64,000 nt of DNA from Luzula sylvatica (taxonomy: Eukaryota > Streptophyta > Magnoliopsida > Poales > Juncaceae), in assembly GCA_946800325.1 (NCBI GenBank), contig OX326957.1, forward strand, positions 65,389,570 through 65,453,569. The letters are read 5' to 3'. The notes under the pieces were generated by a model. It was not told where the DNA came from. It ran no database searches and saw only the letters and a list, made by a program, of their open reading frames with translations. The position numbers and the translations under genes were made by a program. Positions within the stretch are counted from its first letter, which is position 1; every line of letters starts with the position of its first letter. Below are positions 55,879-64,000 of this stretch, in pieces.

Positions 55879-56525
55879 ATTTTGCCCCAGGCCGGACCCC
55901 CCACCCCCAGGCGGGGCCGGGGCCCCCCCCCAGCCCGGCCCCCTTTTCGGGCCGGACCCCCCCCAAGGCCCGGCCCCCTTTTCGGGCTGGACCCCCCAGG
56001 CCCGGCCCCCTTTTCGGGCCGGACCCCCCGGCAGGCCCGGCCCCCTTTTCGGGCCGGACCCCCCCCCCCGAGGCCCGGCCCCCCTTTCGGGCCGGACCCC
56101 CCCCGAGGCCCGGCCCCCTTTCGGGCCGGACCCCCCCCCCCCGAGGCCCGGCCCTCTTTCGGGCCGGACCCCCCCCCCCCAGGCCCGGCCCCCCTTTCGG
56201 GCCGTACCCCCCCCCGAGGCCCGGCCCCCCTTTCGGGCCGTACCCCCCCCCCCCGAGGCCCGGCCCCCCTTTCGGGCCGTACCCCCCCCCCCCCCGAGGC
56301 CAGGCCCCCCTTTCGGGCCGTACCCCCCCCCCCCCCGAGGCCTGGCCCCCCTTTCGGGCCGTACCCCCCCCCCCGAGGCCCGTCCCCCCTTTCGGGCCGG
56401 ACCCCCCTCCCCCCGAGGCCCGGCCCCCTTTTCGGGCCGGACCCCCCGCCCCCCAGGCCCGGCCTCTTTTCGGGCCGGACCCGCTCCTCCCGAGGCCCGC
56501 CCCCTTTTGGGCCGGACCCACCTCC
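55879..56525 (-). repeat. C-rich (G-rich on minus strand) minisatellite, ~35 bp unit, ~18 copies
   Basis: Tandem units of GAGGCCCGGCCCCCCTTT then CGGGCCGGACCCCCCCC. The unit is the reverse complement of the one at 6418-6884 except that AAACGGGG is replaced by GAAAGGGG. Open frames of 230-336 codons in several phases are artefacts of the stop-free repeat. It directly follows the SIRE gag remnant and is followed by a CA-rich tract. Confidence 0.93.
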
Positions 56526-56529
56526 TGCA

Positions 56530-56670
56530 AATACAAGTAAAATATACAACACATACAAATTACATATGTACACATGCACCTACACACATACACACTAACA
56601 CACACATATACACCATACACAGTAACACACAGAAATACAGCCTACACAGAAATACACACACATACGCATA
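56530..56670 (-). repeat. CA-rich tract
   Basis: CACA/TACACACA-rich DNA next to the C-rich minisatellite. In reverse complement it reproduces the TG-rich tract then G-rich array order seen at 6262-6884. Confidence 0.85.
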
Positions 56671-57105
56671 GCAACCAGCAAGAGATGTTGGGTTTGTCAT
56701 TCATCCCCCAAAACCAGTAATTGGCCTTCCACTTGTTGGATCTTTGCATGGAGACGAAACAATCTGCAAACCAAATATGCAAATAAATTAATCCACTGAA
56801 AAGCCATAATAAAAAAATATTGATCATTAAAAAACAACACTAAAGTTAACTAGTTTTTTTCTTTTAAAGCAATAACTGAAAAGCCATAACATAAAATTAG
56901 TTTTTTCTTTTAACGAAACAGAAAGTTAAAGGTGTTTCTTTTTATTTTTTCAAAAATCAAGAAAAAATTTGGGTGTCATTCATAATTCAGGGCCTTTTTC
57001 AGCTAAATACACAAATTAGGATAGATAATAGGGTAATTAGCATGAACCCTCCTGGATTATAAATTGCAAAATATTTCCACATAAAAAAACAACAAGATAC
57101 AAACA
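56671..57105. other. Spacer with a possible exon remnant
   Basis: On the minus strand 56760-56680 follows a TTTGCAG acceptor-like site and can be read as IVSSPCKDPTSGRPITGF or, in another frame, as SNKWKANYWFWGMND. Neither is recognised. The rest is AT-rich and leads into the duplication. Confidence 0.3.
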
Positions 57106-57190
57106 TTACTTGAAAAAAAGGAACAAGATACAAGCAGAAGAGACGAAAAGAGAAAAGAATAATCATCAAACTTTCATATGCCTAGAGTAA

Positions 57191-57223
<33 letters not shown>

Positions 57224-57527
57224 AAGAGAGAAAGAGAAGAGTGCTATCCATCTCTTTTCAAAATTCCAAAATTGTAAATCAAGAACAGAACTTGTTCTTT
57301 ACCTGTTTGTGCTTCGCTATCGTCATCAGCATCCTTCGTTGAATCCATCGAGGGGTAACTCCATTATCGGACCACAATTAGAAATTACGGAGAGGGAGGA
57401 AGAAGCTGCTTGACTCTCTCCCTCTCTGAGCCCTCGCTTTTGCTTGAATCCATCTCGTTGTTGTCAAGACTCTCTCTCTCTCGCGCTGAGCTCTCGCTTT
57501 TGATTGAATCCCTCTCGTTGTTGTCAA

Positions 57528-57570
<43 letters not shown>

Positions 57571-60500
57571 CTCTCTTGTGAAATTAGATCTGAAAAGTGA
57601 ATTGGCGAGAGAATGGAAGGGGTTGCTTATGCTTATAAAGGGGAGCGGATACATGCGTCTAACGTTCGGATCCAGCTGTCAACCCCAACGTTCGAATTTC
57701 CAACTCTTATTCGACCGTTGGAGAAATTCGGATCTGGCAGCACACTAAGACATTGCAACATGTTTCATTATAAATGGGGTCGCTCTCTCCAGAATATTCT
57801 AATTTTGCTTCTAAAAGGTTTCTCAAACTTTTTCACTTCATTTCCAATTCCAATTTCCAGTACATTCATGATTTAGTGCTTAGTTTTCGCATGATTCAGG
57901 TACAGTAGTGCAATCGAAAGAAAATCATGATGCTATTACAACTGGGTCTTAGTTCTACAGGAGGTATTGTTCTTCGATTCATCAACACATTTTTCCATTT
58001 TCTATATCGAATTAAATATTAGCAAGTTTATCTCTGACGACATTGACTTCATGATGTTAAAAAATGCTAATGCAGCAATGCAATCGAAGCGAATTAAATA
58101 TTTCAATGTTTTTTTGTGCATATGTGCAGGTATATCGCAGTACTCTCGAGCAATTTTGCGGCGATACAACTTGCAGTTACCAATGGTACCGCCGGTACGA
58201 TTGGTACGGAGATACTCACTGGAAAATAATCTGGCACGTGCTTTCGACAGTTTGACCAATGATGGGGTATTGAAAAGGGTATGGCTCCAATTAGGACAAT
58301 AAGAGGGTTCGATCAGAAAATTGCATGACTTTTATTAATAAAAGATCCTTCTTGCTAGAGTGAAGGTATTAATTGATCTTCATTTTTTCCAATTCAAAAA
58401 CAAATTCAATCTTCCAAAGCCAACTAAAGAATAGAAATCTTTTGTGCAATTACCAAAATTGGTAAAGAAAACTAAATAACAAGCGTTGGTACGACTGCTA
58501 CGGCAGACCTGGTACAACATCTTGGGTATATTACTAAATTTATTTTTTCTTGAATTATTATTACTTTTTGCAGTTTTACCCCTGGTTTTTAACAAATTTA
58601 TTATTTTACGAAATTAATAGGAAAATTTGATGTTATATTATTTATTTATTGGCAGGGAGAGAGATGGACAGATTCTACTACACAATTAAAATTAAAAAAG
58701 GTTATACTCTTTTATGTTCTAATAATTATTTTTTATTACTTCATACAAAAATTAATGTTATATTGTTTATTATACATATAGCCATGCTTGTAGTTTGGTT
58801 CCATCAAGAATTGGGAGCAAATCTTCTGAAACTCAAATGTGTACTGAAAAAATAATGTAAATCTGTTAAAAATAATAGAGTGGAAATTCGAAATTTCTAA
58901 TATTTGCAATTTTTTATTAATTTCATTGTAGATTATTTGAAGGTTATCTCAAGAGGAAGTAACGAATCAATTGTGTATCTTACATTCTTAACTGTGGAAG
59001 GCCTGTCGTTTGGAATAATCTGATAAGTGTATTTTTTAATTGTTGTAGTTAATTTTAAACTCAGTAATAATAAATTTAATTTTGTTGTTTTTACTAACAA
59101 CTTAATTAGTGTGTACCTATTCCTGTAAAATTTCTATTTTTTACATAATGATCCCTGTAATAACCTAATTATGTTATAAACAGGTAAAAAAAAAAGATTT
59201 GGTGTAGAATCAGCAGAAGACCTTTCGTTGACGAGGAGAAAGTGATATCTTTTCAAATCGAGAATAAACTGGTACCATTTTCTTGTATTTATTTTAATTC
59301 CATTTTCTCTGTTGGATAATGTACTTTGCGCTTTAATTTCGTGATTGATAAGTTTTTTTGTATTTTGATACTGTTATTTTAGTCGTACTATAACCGGGCC
59401 ATTGCAATTGCTGAGAGGGCTAAAAGGATATGTCAGCCCTTCTTATTATTAATCATTGAGAAATTTACAAAAAGACCCTTTTCTTCAATATAAAAATCTC
59501 AAAAATGGAGGGGCTTTTCTTCAATTTCCAATAACACAGGGGCTCATTTGCAAATATTGATTCACTATTCAGTTCTCTTATTTGGTAGTTAGCATTACCA
59601 CTAAAAGAAATATCTCCTATTCATCCAGTTCTCTTATTTGCAGTTACGGTTGGTACCGCCGGTACGACTCGTACGGAGAAAGTAGCATGCTTTCGACTGC
59701 CTGAGCAAAAAGATTGGGTACTGAAAAATGGTATGGCTCCAATTAGGACAATAAGAGTCTTCGATCAGAAAATGGCATGCCTTTTATTACTAAAAGATCC
59801 TTCGCTACACTGAAGGTATTAATTAATCTTCATTTTTAATTTTAATTTTGTAATAGTAATATTACTCACATTTTTATTCCATTTAATTAATTGAGGCAAA
59901 CCAATTCTCAGAAGAAGAAAAGTTTCCGCCTATTTAAATAAATTATCTTCATGCTTTAATATTCCATTTAATTATATATACACGACTTCGGAGCTGGACT
60001 TGTGTCATCACCACATTGAAAATGTATAATTTTAATACATAGTTTATAATAACTGCCAATAATACAATGTATAATTATTTTAATTCAAAACTGGATTAAT
60101 AATCCAGAATGTATAATTTATTTTCAAGTGATTTTACACGAGAGAAATCTTTATCTCTAATTTAATCAATAAACGAAATCATTATTTTCCGATTTATCTT
60201 GCTATCTTCGCAAAACCGAGCTCGAGACATAGAACTTCTGCACCTCATTCAGAACTGCAAAAACACAAACCGTTTGCATAATCGAGTTTGAGACGTTGAA
60301 CTTCTAACTTTAGCGCTTCCGTCAGAACTGCAAAAACACAAAACTCTATTTAAAATTCTTTAATTCTCAACTTTTAAAATCAAATTTAGCCGCAAAACTA
60401 ACTGTACCTTTTCGAAGTTTTGACTGCTGCTCTAAGGCTTGAAGGCGAATCTTTAGCTCAATATTCTGGTTCGCAAGCCTTATTGATTCCCTCTGTACAA

Positions 60501-60814
60501 AAGTAATTAAACATGATTACTTTTATAAAATATTTTGCCAATTAATCAAGTATTTTATTTTTATAACATATAAACCGAACTTACATGTACGATACTTAGT
60601 TGCGTCGATAATGAAGTAGTTTCGGTAAGCAATATATGCACCTTGTCTTCCAATTCCTTAACATATCGCGTCTTTCTCTCCTTCGAGCGTGCTGCGGATT
60701 GCCTATTAGCCAGAATCCTGGAAATCAATTCCGAGTTAATCAACATTATTATCACCTAATTATTTATAACTTTAAAATCAGAATGTTTTGAACTTATAAT
60801 CACCTTTTTACTCG
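57106..60814. repeat. Segmental duplication, right copy
   Basis: Direct copy of 1-3709. At its right end it continues without a break into exon 1 of the bZIP gene, so this copy is probably the parent and the left copy the derivative. Includes the (GA)n at 57193-57222, the (CT)n at 57530-57567, and the internal ~200-base repeat pair (58184-58391, 59648-59840). Confidence 0.93.
60202..60254 (-). other. Alternative last exon of the bZIP gene
   Basis: A second TTTTTGCAG acceptor at 60255-60257 gives an exon in the same phase (60254-60202) ending ..SSSVLRR and TAG. The two acceptor-plus-exon units are about 73 bases apart and look like a diverged tandem duplication. Use of the second would replace [13 protein letters not shown] by [11 protein letters not shown], which shortens the zipper. 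Confidence 0.5.
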
Positions 60815-61108
60815 CTTTGGATCCGCCAAAGCAATTTCGACAAGTTTCTTGTTCTTAGTGTCCATGATCTTTTTCATCTCCATAGGAGTGAAATACCTAT
60901 TAATCTCCATTCCTTGAATGTCATTGTTAAATATACCACCACAATTTTGTGATCTTTGATGAGAATTACGAGGCGGTAAAGCTAAAGCATAGGGGAGAGC
61001 GCCGTGGAGTTCCACGGAGGGCGAGGCCGTCGACATTGGAGACGATAAAAGAGAGCTTGCATCGAAAGAGTAACATGGATTCTGCGAAACGGAACAAGAA
61101 TTGTACAT
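60245..61108 (-). CDS. bZIP transcription factor, group I (VIP1/RF2a-like), short form
   Basis: Four exons by splice-site reading: 61108-60804, 60717-60585, 60492-60408 and 60327-60245, giving 201 codons in phase. Exon 1 encodes a Ser/Pro-rich N-terminus, a segment [11 protein letters not shown], and LADPKRVKR. Exon 2 gives the basic region [12 protein letters not shown]; the N-x7-K spacing (Lys in place of Arg) is the hallmark of plant group I bZIPs. The leucine zipper spans exons 2-4 and ends at [12 protein letters not shown]. Group I factors act in the nucleus in vascular development, stress and cell-size control; the role here is not known. It is shorter than usual because the Gln-rich C-terminus is absent. 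A TATA-like CATAAATAAGG lies at 61163-61173. Exon 4 and its acceptor are duplicated in tandem. Confidence 0.85.
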
Positions 61109-61162
61109 TGTTTAGAAGAAATGAAGAATTGTACTAAGGAGACAATGAAATGTTTGTTTGTT

Positions 61163-61173
61163 CCTTATTTATG
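61163..61173 (-). promoter_or_regulatory. TATA-like box of the bZIP gene
   Basis: CATAAATAAGG on the minus strand, about 55 bases before the ATG at 61108. Confidence 0.5.
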
Positions 61174-61439
61174 AAGCACATTGAGAGTCTCCAAATATCC
61201 AACTGGAAAATGAACTAAAAAAAGCAAAGTCTTGATTAATTAGCTTTATAAAAAGAAAAATCTCGTGAAAAAGATTTGATAATTAGTTGGTTCAGAGAAA
61301 AAAAAAACTGAAATGATGGAAAGGAAGTGATGAAGTTAATTGTGAAATATCTCATCCTTAATTTCGTATCAATGTGATTAATTAACCAATAATTTATAGG
61401 CCCAAATCAACATAATGTGCCCTAAATTGGGCCTGATAA

Positions 61440-61640
61440 GGCCCTATGATTTTCCTGCTCCAAAACCCTAGCTTACAAGCCGCATCTCGCCTTTATATTT
61501 GCCGTCGCCACAAGTTTTTCAAACCATCCTCCAGCTTTGCTCCGATTTTGTGAAATGAAAATTTTCTGAAGATGGTAAAATTGGGTTCTTTTTAATCTCT
61601 TTTTCGAGTTATTTTGTGGGTATTAGATGACGATATTTCA
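61440..61640 (+). promoter_or_regulatory. Housekeeping-type promoter and first exon remnant
   Basis: AAAACCCTAGCTTAC (telo-box) near 61462, a TTTATATTTGCC stretch near 61491, a short C-rich leader and an ATG (61572-61574) immediately followed by GTAAAA, as in many plant ribosomal-protein genes where the first intron follows the start codon. No matching coding exon was found downstream. Low confidence. Confidence 0.3.
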
Positions 61641-62860
61641 CCGAAAGAGAAAGCACCCATGGTGCGGTGATCTTTATATTTCAATTTGATAGGAAGAACT
61701 GATAATCCCCCTAATTTCTTTTTAAAATAATTTCTTTTTTGTGCTTGATTGATTTGATTTTTATAGCCATAAGCAAGATTGTATATGATGAAAAAATAAT
61801 TTCAATCAGTTATCCCTGTCTTAGTAACTCGTATGCTGATAATACTTTGTCTGATACAATCTGCAATTAGGCTTTTCGTTATCAATTTGCTTATTTTCTT
61901 TGATTTTTACTACTAATATTAACTTGAATTTTAATTTTAATTTTGCCTGTGATGATAATAAATGGCTGAAAGTAGAATATAATCTGCTTGTTGCTGAAAG
62001 CTAAAATCTTGACTAGGACGGTCTGAGGCATTTCATATTTTCTGAATTTAGTTCTATTTTTTTGCTTAATTAATTAATTAATTAATTATATTCGAGCTAA
62101 TATTGCCTTATTTTTTTGTTTGGTCTTCCGGGGAAATGCTATAATTATGGGCATGTTTGATTTGAGGGATTGTGGAATACATGGATATAGCATATACATG
62201 GATTTGATAATTCATGTATTTTACAATCCATGCTTGTTGTTTGATTAGTTGGATTGCAATATCATGTATATCAAAATCTATTGTTTGATTCTTAGTTTGA
62301 AATCCATGAATTATGAGTTAGTTATACAATGATCCATACTTTATTAATCATCTCATTCAAATGACATTAAAAATTCAATATTTGAAATAATAAAGATTTG
62401 AAATAATAAAATATTAATAAAATATAAGAAAAAATAAATAAAACTTTAACTCGCACAATTACATCTGAGATTTTGATCACTATAGAGAATAAGAAAAAAA
62501 CACCCCTAAATCACGTATCAGTCTCTGTGACCCAGGACAGGTACGATCAAATTTTAACCCTAATTGCAACTCCTTCATGATTCTAATTAAGCATTGATTT
62601 AGCTATGCGAGGCTTGAAAGTTGGTTGGGTGCATGGACTACGCATTGGTTTAACTTGGGAGGTAAAATTGGATGATTAAACATTTAGTAGAGATTAATTT
62701 GAGAGTAAATTAGAGATGATGAGATTTAAAATTAAGTTTGAACAATTGAAGAAATCAATGGTTCAGTGATTAAAGCAACAAAACATCAATTTTTTACTCT
62801 CATTTTAGGCATGAAACATCAGTTAAATGGAGATTATACCTTTTCGCTTGATTGGAAGAA
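61641..62860. other. AT-rich DNA with a MITE-like block
   Basis: 62149-62350 starts GGGCATGTTTGATTTG and contains several (T)TGTTTGATT and ATCCATG(A/T)AT words, typical of PIF/Harbinger- or hAT-type MITE ends. The opposite end is not clear. No gene. Confidence 0.4.
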
Positions 62861-62862
62861 AA

Positions 62863-63786
62863 TCATTGATGAGTTGAGGAGTGAGAGCACCATTGACGTA
62901 TTGCGAGAGAGAGCCGTCGAAGAATTGAGTAGCGTGCATCAGAGATGAACTTAGCACAACGAGGACTCCCATTTGAATAAACCTTATTATAAACAGAATT
63001 AAACAAAATAATGTTTTTATGATTATAAAAGATTTTCAATGTGTTTATAAATTCAAAACATATAAAGATGAAAAGGCTTACTTGAACAAGCAATGGTTAG
63101 AAATTATATTGGTATTGTAAAAGTGTATAAACAAATTGAATCGAACCTGTTGTTCATCGAGGCAGAAAAGTTCATAATGTTTCTTCCATGTTGGATCAGA
63201 CAATAGCTCGTAGACATATCTAATCTGCATTGAAAGAAAACAATTGATCGATCATGTTAATTGCCTAATTAGAACTCAATGATGATATCATTTCTCTTTC
63301 ATTTTGTTCAAGATTATAAAATCGAATTTTCACAGTTCAGACCTTAATGAATTCAGCTGTGGTTGGATGATTGGACTCGGATAGACTGATTTTACCACAT
63401 ATAAATCAAATAAATCAATTGGAGTTGTAAATATAAAGATCTAAATCACATAAAGAAGAAAATTAACAAGAAATTATTGAGAAAAAAAAGGATATAAATG
63501 GAGAGAAAAAGTACCAGTTTTCCGAGAGCCCCTCGTAAGCTTTAGAGACTTCCTCAATCGTCACATATTTCCCCAATTCAAGCACTGTATTAAACGAAAC
63601 TTTATTCTAGAAACAAGATCAACGAAACAAATGAGAAATTGAGAGATCAAAAGAGGGAAAATCGTCGTAATGGGAAGGAGGATAAGAGGAAGGAAGCACG
63701 ACGAGCTGGAAGAAGAGTCCTACACTGAAGAGTATTGTTGGAATCCAGTATTTCTGCAGAAACAACGGGATTGGGAGAGAAACCAT
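62863..63786 (-). pseudogene. J-domain/thioredoxin-type ER protein gene, decayed
   Basis: Exons on the minus strand: 63786-63663 (N-terminal membrane segment, WIPTILFSVGLFFQLVVLP, ending SHYD), 63584-63515 (LELGKYVTIEEVSKAYEGLSEN), 63385-63343 (LSESNHPTTAEFIK), 63224-63147 (IRYVYELLSDPTWKKHYELF) and 62982-62863 (VYSNGSPRCAKF, then unrelated residues and a stop). All phases fit. This matches plant membrane proteins with an N-terminal J-like domain lacking HPD and a C-terminal thioredoxin-like region. Signs of decay: intron 1 begins AT (63662-63661) instead of GT, and the frame ends after only 144 residues with the thioredoxin part missing. The family call rests on remembered motif patterns. 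Confidence 0.5.
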
Positions 63787-63891
63787 TGGAGGAGGAGAGA
63801 TGGAGAAGAGGAGAAGAGTAGAGAAAGATCGGTCCAGTAGTAATCACTAGTTAACTTCACTAACAAATAGCCATTAACGAGAAAGAAAGAA

Positions 63892-64000
63892 ATGGCGCTG
63901 GTGATGAAATACAGGGAGAAGCTCCGTCCGTGTATTTTGTTATCCCGCTTCTTAAACTGGATGACAAAATACAGGAATTTGAAGAATCAAATACAGTACG
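63892..64000 (+). CDS. Possible gene start, cut by the window edge
   Basis: An ATG at 63892 opens a 36-codon frame still open at the window end (starts MALVMKYREKLRPCILLSRF). It is divergent from the J-domain gene. AAATACAGG occurs twice in it. No family recognised; it could be chance. Confidence 0.2.
   Translation, partial: MALVMKYREKLRPCILLSRFLNWMTKYRNLKNQIQY

Noticed and set aside
55569..56620. Open frames of 230-336 codons on both strands
   Set aside because: Same artefact in the C-rich minisatellite; only the zinc-knuckle tail right next to it (55569-55878, minus) is meaningful, as a SIRE gag remnant.

Overview
The window is nuclear DNA of a flowering plant, most likely a eudicot. It is AT-rich, with GT-AG introns and telo-box (AAACCCTA) promoters. 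It carries an intronless CYP96-type P450, a group I bZIP gene with plant-type introns, and plant-type Ty1/copia, SIRE-like, L1-like LINE, Helitron and CACTA-like sequences. Nothing looks bacterial, viral or organellar. Most of the 64 kb is transposable element or repeat; few ordinary host genes are recognisable.

Layout. 1-3709 is the left copy of a direct segmental duplication whose right copy is 57106-60814 (constant offset 57105). The right copy runs on into a complete bZIP gene (60245-61108, minus). The left copy stops inside exon 1 of that gene, leaving a headless pseudogene. 3710-14690 is repeat-rich: a G-rich minisatellite (6418-6884), a ~173-bp satellite (7020-8265), a foldback element (8667-9418), a CACTA-like end, nested inverted repeats (10927-11690), a T-rich minisatellite, and an unrecognised multi-exon gene fragment ending at a Helitron-type 3' terminus (14661-14687). 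15580-20065 holds the P450 gene and two remnants of further tandem P450 copies, with a short secreted Cys-rich peptide gene between them.

22821-39707 is a Ty1/copia retrotransposon (LTRs, PBS, PPT, gag, protease, integrase, RT, RNase H). Its integrase region is interrupted by a second, inverted member of the same family (27043-35153) with its own LTRs and target duplication. The inner element has nearly identical LTRs but badly decayed genes. 42438-43861 is a solo LTR of a SIRE-like element with a perfect 5-bp target duplication. 43867-45551 is an unrecognised repeat-bearing segment ending in two Helitron-type 3' ends. 46442-53026 is a full-length L1-like LINE with open ORFs and a 16-bp target duplication. 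53248-55878 is an inverted SIRE-like 3' LTR plus an internally deleted body. It abuts a C-rich minisatellite (55879-56525) that is the inverted counterpart of the one at 6.4 kb. The right edge has a decayed J-domain/thioredoxin-type gene (62863-63786, minus).

The most interesting signal crosses element families. Dense arrays of a short palindrome built from CCGTT and AACGG arms occur in the leader of both copia elements and, separately, in the U3 promoter of both SIRE-like LTRs, directly upstream of the TATA box. AACGG is the core of the plant mitosis-specific activator (MSA) element. A second signal is that the leader of the inner copia element (palindrome array plus a thrice-repeated GGCCAAAGCC motif) is preserved while its coding region has decayed. 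This points to cis-acting sequences retained for mobilisation in trans. All identities and counts were made by eye.
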